Shown here in pieces: positions 1 to 5,324 of a stretch of DNA of 5,324 nt. Under the pieces are notes generated by a model, which worked only from the letters and a program-made list of their open reading frames with translations, was not told where the DNA came from and did not search any database. Source of the DNA: Bacteroidales bacterium H10 (GTDB taxonomy: Bacteria; Bacteroidota; Bacteroidia; Bacteroidales; Muribaculaceae); contig DAAV01000033.1 in the NCBI GenBank assembly GCA_001701295.1, positions 1,842 to 7,165 of the forward strand, given 5' to 3'. Numbering within the stretch: the stretch's first letter is position 1; each line of letters begins with the position of its first letter. The position numbers and the translations under genes are program-made.

Positions 1-1293
1 GCGTCCGAAAACCGCACCCATCACCGCGCCGGTGAAACCGTTGATCGTAAGCGCCTGCGGGAATATCTGGAAAGGCAACCCACTCTGCACTATCGATGTC
101 AGATACACGATAGAGACTATGACCGAAGCCGCTCCACGGAAAAAGAGAGGGATAAAGAGCATCTCTTTCTCCACACCGTAATCAATAAAGAAATAGAAAT
201 ACGCCAGATATACGATAGCCAGTGCAAAAGCGATGGCGGTCATGGTCTTGTATCTCCACTTCCGCAGGGCGAAAGTCAGATATGTGAAACCGCATCCCAC
301 GATTATTCCGGCAAATACATACCAGTTGAGATCAATGAGATTTGTCTCGTCAAACCCAAGAATATTGGCGGCATAACTGTGTTCGAATACATGTTCCGTA
401 GCAAGAAGCGTAAAAAACACCATATACACCAGCGTGGCGATGATGACATTACGGTTCTTCATCGCCATGAAGCAGATATAGGGATGATGCAGGAATGACG
501 CTCTCCACAGATTTATGACCATACAGACAAGTCCCAGAAGAGTGGCGATGCAGATTTCTGAAGAGTCCCACCAGTCATAGAAGTTGCCGTATGTACACAC
601 AAATGTGAAACATAGCATGAATACGGCCCAAAGCAACGCGCCTATCCAGTCTATGCCCAAAAGAGGGATAAACATCGGAGCGCGTACGGGACGCACACAT
701 ACAAGCACCAGCAATATCATAAGCACGAGCAATCCGGTCATGATCCAATGCATATACTCCCACTGTGATAAAAATGCAGTGTATATAGTGACGATACCAC
801 TGAGCTGAATCACACTGTCTACAACGATATAGACATAACAGAAGAAAATAGCCATGTCACGGACGGGAGTCAGCCAAAGCTGGATGGTAGAGTTGCATGC
901 AAAAGTCGCCTGCATCCGGAACCATCCGGCTATAAAGCAGGTTGTGACGAGCAACGGCACCGAGGCGGTATGCGCGCATATCACATTTGCCGCTATCAGC
1001 ACAATTCCCGATACGATCAACTGGGTTCTTGTAGAAAACCTGAACTTTATCCTGAACATCACGGCAAAGTTGACAGCCATACCCACAAGAGATGCATAAC
1101 CCGCCATGAGAATATCTTCCTGCATCAGAGCCGTAGTGCCGACCATATCGGAAGCGGCAGCCAGATAGACACCCCCCGAGAACTGCACTATCAGCACGAA
1201 GAAGATAAACAGCCAGGGCTTGAGACGCCTCGGTATGAAATTCGGTACGTCAGGGATATCAAACGGTCCCTGAGGTGCATGCCAGTCACCCAT
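1..1293 (-). CDS. MFS drug/solute efflux transporter, EmrB/DHA2-like, 3' end missing
   Basis: This is the inner-membrane pump of a tripartite efflux system, probably driven by the proton gradient. The frame from ATG at 1293 stays open for 431 codons to the window edge, so the C-terminus is missing; DHA2 proteins are usually about 500-550 residues, so roughly 80-120 are absent. A Pro-rich cytoplasmic N-terminus (1-26, with IPDVPNFIPRRLKPW) precedes many hydrophobic segments, at about 27-46, 62-80, 92-107, 112-125, 148-172, 182-200, 213-234, 247-262, 282-298, 323-342, 351-370 and 386-402, which suits the 14-TM family. SQWEYMHWI (176-184) sits where DHA2 pumps have their W-W-I segment after TM5. 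The usual MFS motif A (GxLaDrxGRR) after TM2 appears only as RIKFRFSTRTQL, and the antiporter motif C is not recognisable. The start lies one base after the adaptor stop, with GAGGTGAAG upstream. Family assignment is strong from context; the substrate is unknown. Confidence 0.9.
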   Translation of the reverse strand, partial: MGDWHAPQGPFDIPDVPNFIPRRLKPWLFIFFVLIVQFSGGVYLAAASDMVGTTALMQEDILMAGYASLVGMAVNFAVMFRIKFRFSTRTQLIVSGIVLIAANVICAHTASVPLLVTTCFIAGWFRMQATFACNSTIQLWLTPVRDMAIFFCYVYIVVDSVIQLSGIVTIYTAFLSQWEYMHWIMTGLLVLMILLVLVCVRPVRAPMFIPLLGIDWIGALLWAVFMLCFTFVCTYGNFYDWWDSSEICIATLLGLVCMVINLWRASFLHHPYICFMAMKNRNVIIATLVYMVFFTLLATEHVFEHSYAANILGFDETNLIDLNWYVFAGIIVGCGFTYLTFALRKWRYKTMTAIAFALAIVYLAYFYFFIDYGVEKEMLFIPLFFRGAASVIVSIVYLTSIVQSGLPFQIFPQALTINGFTGAVMGAVFGR

Positions 1294-1309
1294 ATCAATA
1301 CTTCACCTC
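1291..1309 (-). promoter_or_regulatory. Start region of the MFS gene with GAGGTGAAG
   Basis: GAGGTGAAG (1309-1301, minus strand) encodes residues E-V-K near the end of the adaptor and lies about 10 bases before the MFS ATG (1293-1291). The adaptor stop (1297-1295) and the MFS start are separated by one base. The arrangement supports this start codon and coupled translation; the spacing is slightly long for a Shine-Dalgarno site. Confidence 0.5.
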
Positions 1310-2329
1310 ACATTCGACGTTCATACCTGCGCGAAGACGCCGCATGGCCTCCTTGCTGTTGTCTGCAGTAAATTCGATCCTTACGGGAACACGCTGACGC
1401 ACTTTCACGAAATTGCCTGCGGAATTGTCCTGCGGGAGTATCGACAATGACGCGCCTGTCGCCCTGGATAGCGAAACCACCTTGCCATGGAATGTCACAT
1501 CCGGGACAGCATCTACTTTTATCTCCACATCGCTGCCCGGAGCGATATGACGCAACTGTGTCTCCTTATAATTCGCGGTCACCCATACATCGGTCGAGTC
1601 CACCACATCGAGCAGAGTCTGCCCCGGCTGAACGAGCTGACCGATCTGGATAGTCTTGCGCGACGCATAACCGTCACACGGAGCGATTATTACACAATAT
1701 GAAAGATTGAGTTCGGCAGTTTCCACCAAAGACCTGGCGAGTTCAATGCCGGCGTCATTCTGCGCGATGCGTCCACGCGTTTCCTCGACAACGGAGGTCG
1801 TGGCCGAACGCTGGCGTGAAAGAGTCTCATAGCGTGCTTTTTTAGCTTCGTAATCCGTCTTGGCGGCATCATACTGCTGACGTGTCACCGCATCGAGCGC
1901 GAGAAGTTTCTCATAACGCGCATAGTCGGTAGCGGCAAGATCCTTCACCACTTTCGCCTCCGCGATCGATGCGTCGGTTACAGCGACATTGGCCGACGCT
2001 ACCCCAACACTTCTGTCGGCCACGCTGCGCCCGGCCATCGCATTCTGATAATCCGCACGAGCCTGCGCGAGACGGAGTTTCATGTCGGCATCGTCGATGA
2101 TCACCAATGTATCGCCCTTACGCACCGGTTCGTACTCCTTGAAACGGATCTCCTTTATATAGCCCTGCACACGGCTGTTGACAGGGACAATCTGCTGCTG
2201 CACCTGGGCATTGTCGGTAAACTCCACATCGCCGAGATGTACGAATTTGCTCCAGACCCATAAGCCAGCGAGGACTATTACTGCGATTGTGACGACATAT
2301 GAAATGATTTTCTTTGTACGATGGTTCAT
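1295..2329 (-). CDS. HlyD-family periplasmic adaptor, EmrA-like
   Basis: This is the membrane-fusion protein that links the MFS pump to the TolC-like channel. It has 344 residues, close to the usual EmrA size. A short cytoplasmic N-terminus is followed by one TM anchor (about 9-27). TDNAQV (38-43) matches the EmrA-type T-D-x-A-x-V entry motif. The first half of the biotinyl-lipoyl domain is at about 48-80 (VPVNSRVQGYI, then VRKGDTLVIID). A long Ala/Arg/Glu-rich alpha-hairpin coiled coil spans about 82-210. The second lipoyl half is at about 213-242 (APCDGYASRK, GQLVQPGQTLL). A beta-barrel follows, carrying the EmrA-diagnostic stretch ATGASLSILPQDNSAGNFVK (290-309) and then VRQRVPVRIEF. The ATG overlaps the stop codon of the tolC-like gene (ATGA), and AGGAAAG lies just upstream, so translational coupling is likely. 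The EmrA-like class is clear; the exported compound is not. Confidence 0.95.
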   Translation of the reverse strand: MNHRTKKIISYVVTIAVIVLAGLWVWSKFVHLGDVEFTDNAQVQQQIVPVNSRVQGYIKEIRFKEYEPVRKGDTLVIIDDADMKLRLAQARADYQNAMAGRSVADRSVGVASANVAVTDASIAEAKVVKDLAATDYARYEKLLALDAVTRQQYDAAKTDYEAKKARYETLSRQRSATTSVVEETRGRIAQNDAGIELARSLVETAELNLSYCVIIAPCDGYASRKTIQIGQLVQPGQTLLDVVDSTDVWVTANYKETQLRHIAPGSDVEIKVDAVPDVTFHGKVVSLSRATGASLSILPQDNSAGNFVKVRQRVPVRIEFTADNSKEAMRRLRAGMNVECEVKY

Positions 2330-2338
2330 ATCTTTCCT
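2326..2338 (-). promoter_or_regulatory. ATGA stop/start overlap with Shine-Dalgarno-like AGGAAAG (tolC-like to adaptor junction)
   Basis: On the minus strand AGGAAAG (2338-2332) is followed two bases later by the adaptor ATG (2329-2327), which shares bases with the TGA stop of the TolC-like gene (2328-2326). The AGGA core sits about 5 bases before the start. This fixes the adaptor start and suggests that ribosomes finishing the channel gene reinitiate on the adaptor gene. Confidence 0.75.
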
Positions 2339-3645
2339 GAAGTGAATAAAAGTTTATAATAATAATAAATGATATTGATACGCGCATTGACAAGCTGTTG
2401 CTCTGCGTCAAGTCTGGAATTGGCGGCGTCAAGCATATCCGTGATCAGAGCCATGCCTGCGGAATACCTTGTAGCTACAGTCGCATAATTGCGCGTGGCG
2501 AGTTCGACGCTTTTCTGCTGCGTTTTCAATTCCTCATATGATTCGAGATAGCGCACATAATCAGCACGTATGCCGAGACTGACATTTTCTTCTGCCGCGT
2601 CCAGGCGTTCGATAGCCTCCTGTGTGGCAGCGCGGCTTTTCGACAGGGCCTTGTTGGTTTTGTAAAGTGACGACAGATTATAGCTGACGCCCACACCGAC
2701 ATACCAATAGCTGAGATTTCTGTTTATAGGCGGTATCTCCACCAGAATCGGGCCGTCCATGGTCCATGCCGCCTGCAGTCCTACCTTGGGCAATCTTTCG
2801 CTCCTGACAAGATCTTCCGCCTTGCGGCTGATGTCAAGACCGTTTCTCGCGAGTTTAAGGGCAGGCGCGTTCTGCGACGCCTCCTCCTGCCACCAGGTTT
2901 CGCCGGATGAGGGCAACGACCGCGCCAGAATTGCGGAGTCCGGGACAATTACTGTACCTTCGGGCATACCGGCGGTGACGACAAGATTATTGTTGAGAAT
3001 TTCAAGCGTATTGGCGATCTTGATCAGCTGAAATTCAAGACTGGATACAAGCAACTCATACCGGGTGATATCGTTCTGGAGGGCCACCCCCTGTTCATAA
3101 CGGGCCTTCATTTCGGCAAGCACCATACGGGCCTGTCCGAGATTACTTTCCACTACTGACCGGAGATTGGTATATTTGTAGATATCAAGATAAAATCCGG
3201 CAAGAGTAAACCGGATGTTGTCACGGTTAAGTTCCGTGGCGTAACGCGAGGATGTCAGTTTCAGTTCGGCAAGCCGGATACTGTTTCTGATGGCACCGCC
3301 GGTATAGACAAGTTGCGATACATTGAGACCGAGGCCTGTGCCGAGATGCGGAATGGGCGCTTCCTGATAATCCTTGAAATTGCGCTTGGTTATAAACCCG
3401 TTGCCAATATAACTCAGCGACATGGAAGCATTGATGTCCGGGAGTCTCTGACTGTTGGCTACACTGATTTCCCGCCGGGCCACTTCCTCGGCGGTGACTG
3501 AAAGGCGAAGCTGTACGCTGTTTGATTCCGCGATCTCGAAAAGATCCTCGATCGACAGAACCTGCCTGGTCTGGCCTACGGCGCACACCCCGCCGCCCAA
3601 CAGGATTGCAGACAGCAACCCCGTGAGCAATCGGTGATTGTTCAT
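2326..3645 (-). CDS. TolC-family outer-membrane efflux protein
   Basis: This is the outer-membrane and periplasmic-tunnel component of the pump, expected to act as a trimer. It has 439 residues, the normal family length. The signal peptide is about 1-21 or 1-24 (LLTGLLSAILLGGGVCAVGQ). The preceding GGV is not a good lipobox, so a lipoprotein is unlikely. Two outer-membrane-efflux repeats are visible. The first, about 30-228, opens with LSIEDLFEIAESNSVQLRL and includes SQRLPDINASMSLSY; the second, about 255-437, includes SERLPKVGLQAAW. The ends of the two halves resemble each other: ARYEQGVALQNDITRYE (181-197) and TRYSAGMALITDMLDA (392-407), each followed by a long helix, which is the internal duplication typical of TolC. 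It is the first large gene of the operon and overlaps the adaptor gene by 4 bp. The start is supported by the signal peptide; no Shine-Dalgarno sequence is visible, which is common in Bacteroidota. Confidence 0.95.
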   Translation of the reverse strand: MNNHRLLTGLLSAILLGGGVCAVGQTRQVLSIEDLFEIAESNSVQLRLSVTAEEVARREISVANSQRLPDINASMSLSYIGNGFITKRNFKDYQEAPIPHLGTGLGLNVSQLVYTGGAIRNSIRLAELKLTSSRYATELNRDNIRFTLAGFYLDIYKYTNLRSVVESNLGQARMVLAEMKARYEQGVALQNDITRYELLVSSLEFQLIKIANTLEILNNNLVVTAGMPEGTVIVPDSAILARSLPSSGETWWQEEASQNAPALKLARNGLDISRKAEDLVRSERLPKVGLQAAWTMDGPILVEIPPINRNLSYWYVGVGVSYNLSSLYKTNKALSKSRAATQEAIERLDAAEENVSLGIRADYVRYLESYEELKTQQKSVELATRNYATVATRYSAGMALITDMLDAANSRLDAEQQLVNARINIIYYYYKLLFTSGKI

Positions 3646-3698
3646 AAGGAATGTTTAGTGAAAAATATTATAGGAATTTATTTCGTAGATTGCATGGA

Positions 3699-3839
3699 TT
3701 AAATCAACACATTTTCATGCTGAAATGTGAACCAATCCGCGATGGTACGACGTGAACCGGTACTTTTCCAGTTCTCAAGAACGCCCCAGTTCATCACAAC
3801 CGGAGCAAATGTGAAATCATTAGAAAATATAGCTGTCAT
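3699..3839 (-). CDS. Putative 46-residue small protein or leader peptide upstream of the efflux operon
   Basis: An ATG at 3839 opens a 46-codon frame ending in TAA (3701-3699), 53 bases before the TolC-like start and on the same strand. An in-frame TAA lies 12 codons upstream of the ATG, so this is a self-contained ORF and not the tail of a longer frame. The product begins MTAIFSNDFTFAPVVMNWG, contains NWKSTGSRRTIADWF and ends HENVLI. It is rich in aromatics (3 Trp, 5 Phe) and has no signal peptide or TM segment. Codon choice looks like that of the neighbouring genes. I recognise no family. It could be a real small protein, a regulatory leader peptide for the pump, or a decayed gene remnant. 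No clear Shine-Dalgarno sequence precedes it. The evidence is limited to an open frame, its placement after a candidate promoter, and plausible composition. Confidence 0.4.
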   Translation of the reverse strand: MTAIFSNDFTFAPVVMNWGVLENWKSTGSRRTIADWFTFQHENVLI

Positions 3840-3867
3840 CTGGGACGGCTCTTTGTGAACCGCAATG

Positions 3868-3875
3868 CAAAATTA
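3868..3875 (-). promoter_or_regulatory. Candidate Bacteroidota -7 promoter element for the efflux operon
   Basis: On the minus strand TAATTTTG (3875-3868) matches the Bacteroides -7 consensus TAnnTTTG exactly. Transcription would start near 3860, about 20 bases before the small ORF and about 215 bases before the TolC-like start. A clear TTTG at the expected -33 position (around 3895-3900) is not seen; the sequence there is AAAGATTCAAAA-like. The match is therefore only half of a promoter. Confidence 0.35.
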
Positions 3876-3942
3876 ATAAAATTTTTTGAATCTTTCACCA
3901 CCTGACAGTTGTAACGCGCCTATACGTACATCAGCTAAACAC

Positions 3943-3962
3943 ATGAAAATTAAACTTTTCAT
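3943..3962. repeat. Short inverted repeat in an AT-rich region, possible operator
   Basis: ATGAAAA (3943-3949) and TTTTCAT (3956-3962) form perfect 7-bp arms around the 6-base spacer TTAAAC. They are loosely bracketed by ACGTAC (3924-3929) and GTACGT (3970-3975), and TTAATTAA (3975-3982) follows. The position between two divergent promoters suits a regulator site, but AT-rich DNA often yields such arms by chance. Confidence 0.3.
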
Positions 3963-4006
3963 CATATCCGTACGTTAATTAAACAAACATCCTCTTAAAC
4001 TCCTGT

Positions 4007-4014
4007 TATCTTTT
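4007..4014 (+). promoter_or_regulatory. Weak candidate -7 element for the PepSY-like gene
   Basis: TATCTTTT (4007-4014) differs from the Bacteroides consensus TAnnTTTG only at the last base. It would place the transcript start near 4021, giving a leader of about 35 bases before the ATG at 4056. No TTTG is visible about 20 bases upstream. Confidence 0.2.
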
Positions 4015-4055
4015 CAAATCAAAATATACAGACAACATATTAAAATTTAAATGAG

Positions 4056-4496
4056 ATGAAAAAAATTCTGATTATACTTGCAGCAGTGATCGCACTTGCC
4101 ACAAGTGCCAGTGCACGGGATGAATACGCACATGACGCAAAGGTGCTTCCCAAGGCAGCGCAGACCACTATAGCCAACAACTTCAAATCAAAAGTCAGTG
4201 TCGTGAAGATCGACAAGGATTTCGGGCGCATCAGCGAATATGAGGTAATACTCACGGATGGCACGGAAATCTCTTTCGACCGTGACGGCAACTGGGAAAA
4301 TGTAGAGACGTCCAACACGGCATCCGTGCCCAACGCATTTGTTCCGCAAGGTGTCAGAGACTATGTAAAGAAGAATCATAATGGCGCGAAGATAGTCGGG
4401 ATCGACAAAGAACGTTCAGGATATGACGTGGAGTTGTCTAACGGCATTGAAATGAAGTTCAGCAAAACAGGCCAGTTCCTCCGCTACGACGACTAA
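4056..4496 (+). CDS. Secreted PepSY-like (DUF2874-type) protein with two repeats
   Basis: The protein has 146 residues and starts with a clear Sec signal peptide (MKKILIILAAVIALATSASA, cleavage probably after Ala20), so it is expected in the periplasm. The mature part holds two similar units of about 50 residues. Unit 1 (about 31-83) runs from LPKAAQTTI through VVKIDKDF, YEVILTDGTEISFDRDGNW. Unit 2 (about 96-145) runs from VPQGVRDYV through IVGIDKERSGYDVELSNG to MKFSKTGQFLRYD. This helix plus beta-meander with a K-I-D strand, an LxDGTE/LSNGIE turn and a D-x-x-G-x end is the pattern of PepSY-like proteins common in Bacteroidota. Their biochemical role is not established. The gene stands alone, divergent from the efflux operon, and ends at its own terminator. 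An ATG at 4051 is out of frame and is closed at once by TGA, so 4056 is the better start. Confidence 0.88.
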   Translation: MKKILIILAAVIALATSASARDEYAHDAKVLPKAAQTTIANNFKSKVSVVKIDKDFGRISEYEVILTDGTEISFDRDGNWENVETSNTASVPNAFVPQGVRDYVKKNHNGAKIVGIDKERSGYDVELSNGIEMKFSKTGQFLRYDD

Positions 4497-4517
4497 ACAA
4501 GCCAACACCAGAATATG

Positions 4518-4548
4518 AAAACGCCGGATCATTTGACCCGGCGTTTTT
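4518..4548. terminator. Bidirectional intrinsic terminator between convergent genes
   Basis: AAAACGCCGG (4518-4527) pairs perfectly with CCGGCGTTTT (4538-4547) around a 10-base loop, followed by T at 4548. The GC-rich core flanked by A on one side and T on the other gives a hairpin plus T-run on both strands. It lies 21 bases after the PepSY-like stop and 27 bases past the end of the receptor gene, so it can end both transcripts. Confidence 0.87.
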
Positions 4549-4575
4549 AACGTTTTGAATTTTTAGTATGCGCGG

Positions 4576-5324
4576 TCAGAACCGGAGACGGAATCCGCCG
4601 AGAGCGGTGATTCCGGGCATCTCGTATCCCCGGTTAATAGTATAGCGGGCATCGGTTATATTTTCAAGGCGCAGAAATACAGACACGTAACGGCATATCT
4701 CATATGTCACCTTGAGATTCAACAGTGCATACTCCTGATGTTTATAGTCATCGGCCACATATAACCCTCCCGTTCCCTTAAGATCGGCGGCTATGTTGAG
4801 AAACTTCCATGGATTCCATTCGACACCTAAAAAATACTGGTTCTTAGGAGCGCCAACAAGATTGCGAAGCGATGTGTGAAGATAACTGTAGGTCGCGGTC
4901 AGCCATAGATTATCTACCGGATGACTGCGTGCCGACACCTCTATTCCCTTGTTGATAAAACGGCCCGTATTCTGATTCTTCATGTCGACAGTCTGAATCA
5001 TATTGTCTCCCTTGCTGTAATACGCCGTAAGATCCAAAGAGAAATATCGCGAGAATTTCTTGCCTGCCGATATCTCATAATTCATCATCTTCTCAGGCTC
5101 CAGATCTGGATTAGCCATGCGATACAGATAGAGCTCACGGAAAGATGGATTCCTGTAGCCCATGGCAAGATTGCCCTTGATAGTCCATTCACGACCGGGG
5201 TTCAGAGAAAATCCGAACTGAGGAATCCATTGCGTATCGAATCTGTCACTATTGGCCATGCGCACTCCGGCACTCAGACTGACAATATCGCCTGCCAGAG
5301 TCTGCGACAACGTGACATAGGGAG
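4576..5324 (-). CDS. TonB-dependent outer-membrane receptor, C-terminal part only
   Basis: This is the C-terminal beta-barrel of an active-transport receptor in the outer membrane, powered by TonB. The frame is open to the window edge (248 residues present), while such receptors usually have 600-800, so the signal peptide, plug and first barrel strands lie outside. The sequence shows the classic barrel signature GYRNPSFRELY...NPDLEPEKMMNYEISAG, alternating aromatic beta-strands (LDLTAYYSKGDNMI, LWLTATYSYLH), and the terminal box VFLRLENITDARYTINRGYE ending in GGFRLRF. The final Phe is the typical outer-membrane assembly signal. Its overall look is closer to the siderophore/cobalamin (CirA/BtuB/FepA-like) receptors than to SusC, but the ligand cannot be told. 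A TTG at 5310 could be mistaken for a start; the coding frame clearly continues upstream of it. Confidence 0.92.
   Translation of the reverse strand, partial: PYVTLSQTLAGDIVSLSAGVRMANSDRFDTQWIPQFGFSLNPGREWTIKGNLAMGYRNPSFRELYLYRMANPDLEPEKMMNYEISAGKKFSRYFSLDLTAYYSKGDNMIQTVDMKNQNTGRFINKGIEVSARSHPVDNLWLTATYSYLHTSLRNLVGAPKNQYFLGVEWNPWKFLNIAADLKGTGGLYVADDYKHQEYALLNLKVTYEICRYVSVFLRLENITDARYTINRGYEMPGITALGGFRLRF

Larger units (their letters stand above)
3646..4055. other. Divergent intergenic region between the efflux operon and the PepSY-like gene
   Basis: This 410-bp stretch separates two divergently transcribed genes and must hold both promoters. On the minus strand it contains a 46-codon ORF and a candidate -7 element. 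Its right half (about 3870-4055) is markedly AT-rich and contains short palindromes. The leader between the small ORF and the TolC-like start (3646-3698) is also AT-rich and shows no strong hairpin or Shine-Dalgarno sequence. I see no tRNA, no recognisable riboswitch and no mobile-element end here. Confidence 0.7.

Noticed and set aside
575..763. Minus-strand 62-codon frame inside the MFS gene
   Set aside because: It is a shifted-frame shadow of the MFS coding sequence; its product is Arg/His-rich and has no recognisable domain.
584..1371. Open frames on the plus strand at 584-808, 854-1099 and 970-1371
   Set aside because: They lie antisense to the MFS gene, whose minus-strand frame is open over its whole length and gives a convincing membrane protein. 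The plus-strand products show no family pattern.
2118..2432. Minus-strand 104-codon frame across the tolC-like/adaptor junction
   Set aside because: It overlaps both real genes out of frame. The ATGA overlap and the intact family motifs of both neighbours explain the sequence.
3660..3674. TATAAT-like sequence on the minus strand just before the TolC-like start
   Set aside because: It resembles an E. coli -10 box, which the Bacteroidota primary sigma factor does not favour. A start there would leave almost no leader, and no -33 element is visible.
4040..4333. Minus-strand 97-codon frame opposite the PepSY-like gene
   Set aside because: It is antisense to a gene with a clear signal peptide and two domain repeats. 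Its hydrophobic look comes from reading the complement of the signal-peptide codons.
5308..5310. TTG as the start codon of the receptor gene
   Set aside because: The frame continues upstream to the window edge with barrel-like sequence (PYVTLSQTLAG), and the family is far longer. The gene is cut by the window and does not start here.
1..5324. tRNA, rRNA, CRISPR array, insertion sequence, phage or integron elements
   Set aside because: I found no cloverleaf-like arms, no regularly spaced repeats, no transposase or integrase motifs and no terminal inverted repeats. The genes present account for nearly all of the sequence.

Overview
The window looks like chromosomal DNA from a Bacteroidota gut-type bacterium, and the order Bacteroidales (possibly Muribaculaceae) is my best guess. 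The evidence is a Bacteroidota-style TolC/HlyD/MFS efflux operon, a secreted PepSY-like (DUF2874-type) protein of a kind common in that phylum, a TonB-dependent outer-membrane receptor, AT-rich leaders with little Shine-Dalgarno sequence before the first genes, and at least one sequence matching the Bacteroides -7 element TAnnTTTG. The genus cannot be settled from the sequence alone.

Layout. Positions 1-3645 (minus strand) hold a tightly packed three-gene operon, transcribed from right to left. It encodes an outer-membrane TolC-family channel (2326-3645), an EmrA-like HlyD-family periplasmic adaptor (1295-2329) and a 14-TM-type MFS transporter (1-1293) whose C-terminus lies beyond the left edge. 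The first two genes overlap by ATGA and the last two are one base apart, so all three are probably translated from one message. Together they form a complete envelope-spanning export pump: inner-membrane MFS pump, adaptor, outer-membrane duct. The substrate cannot be read from the sequence.

Positions 3646-4055 are a 410-bp divergent intergenic region. On the minus strand it holds a 46-codon ORF (3699-3839) lying between a candidate Bacteroidota promoter and the tolC-like gene. It also holds a small palindrome cluster and three copies of a 7-mer. This is the least explained part of the window. Positions 4056-4496 (plus strand) encode a secreted protein with two PepSY-like repeats. A strong bidirectional terminator (4518-4548) separates it from a convergent TonB-dependent receptor gene (4576 to the right edge, minus strand), of which only the C-terminal beta-barrel is present.

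I found no tRNA, rRNA, CRISPR array, insertion sequence or phage gene. The operon, the PepSY-like gene and the receptor are ordinary members of known families. The points worth a second look are the small ORF in the efflux-operon leader and the unusual signature motifs of the MFS pump.
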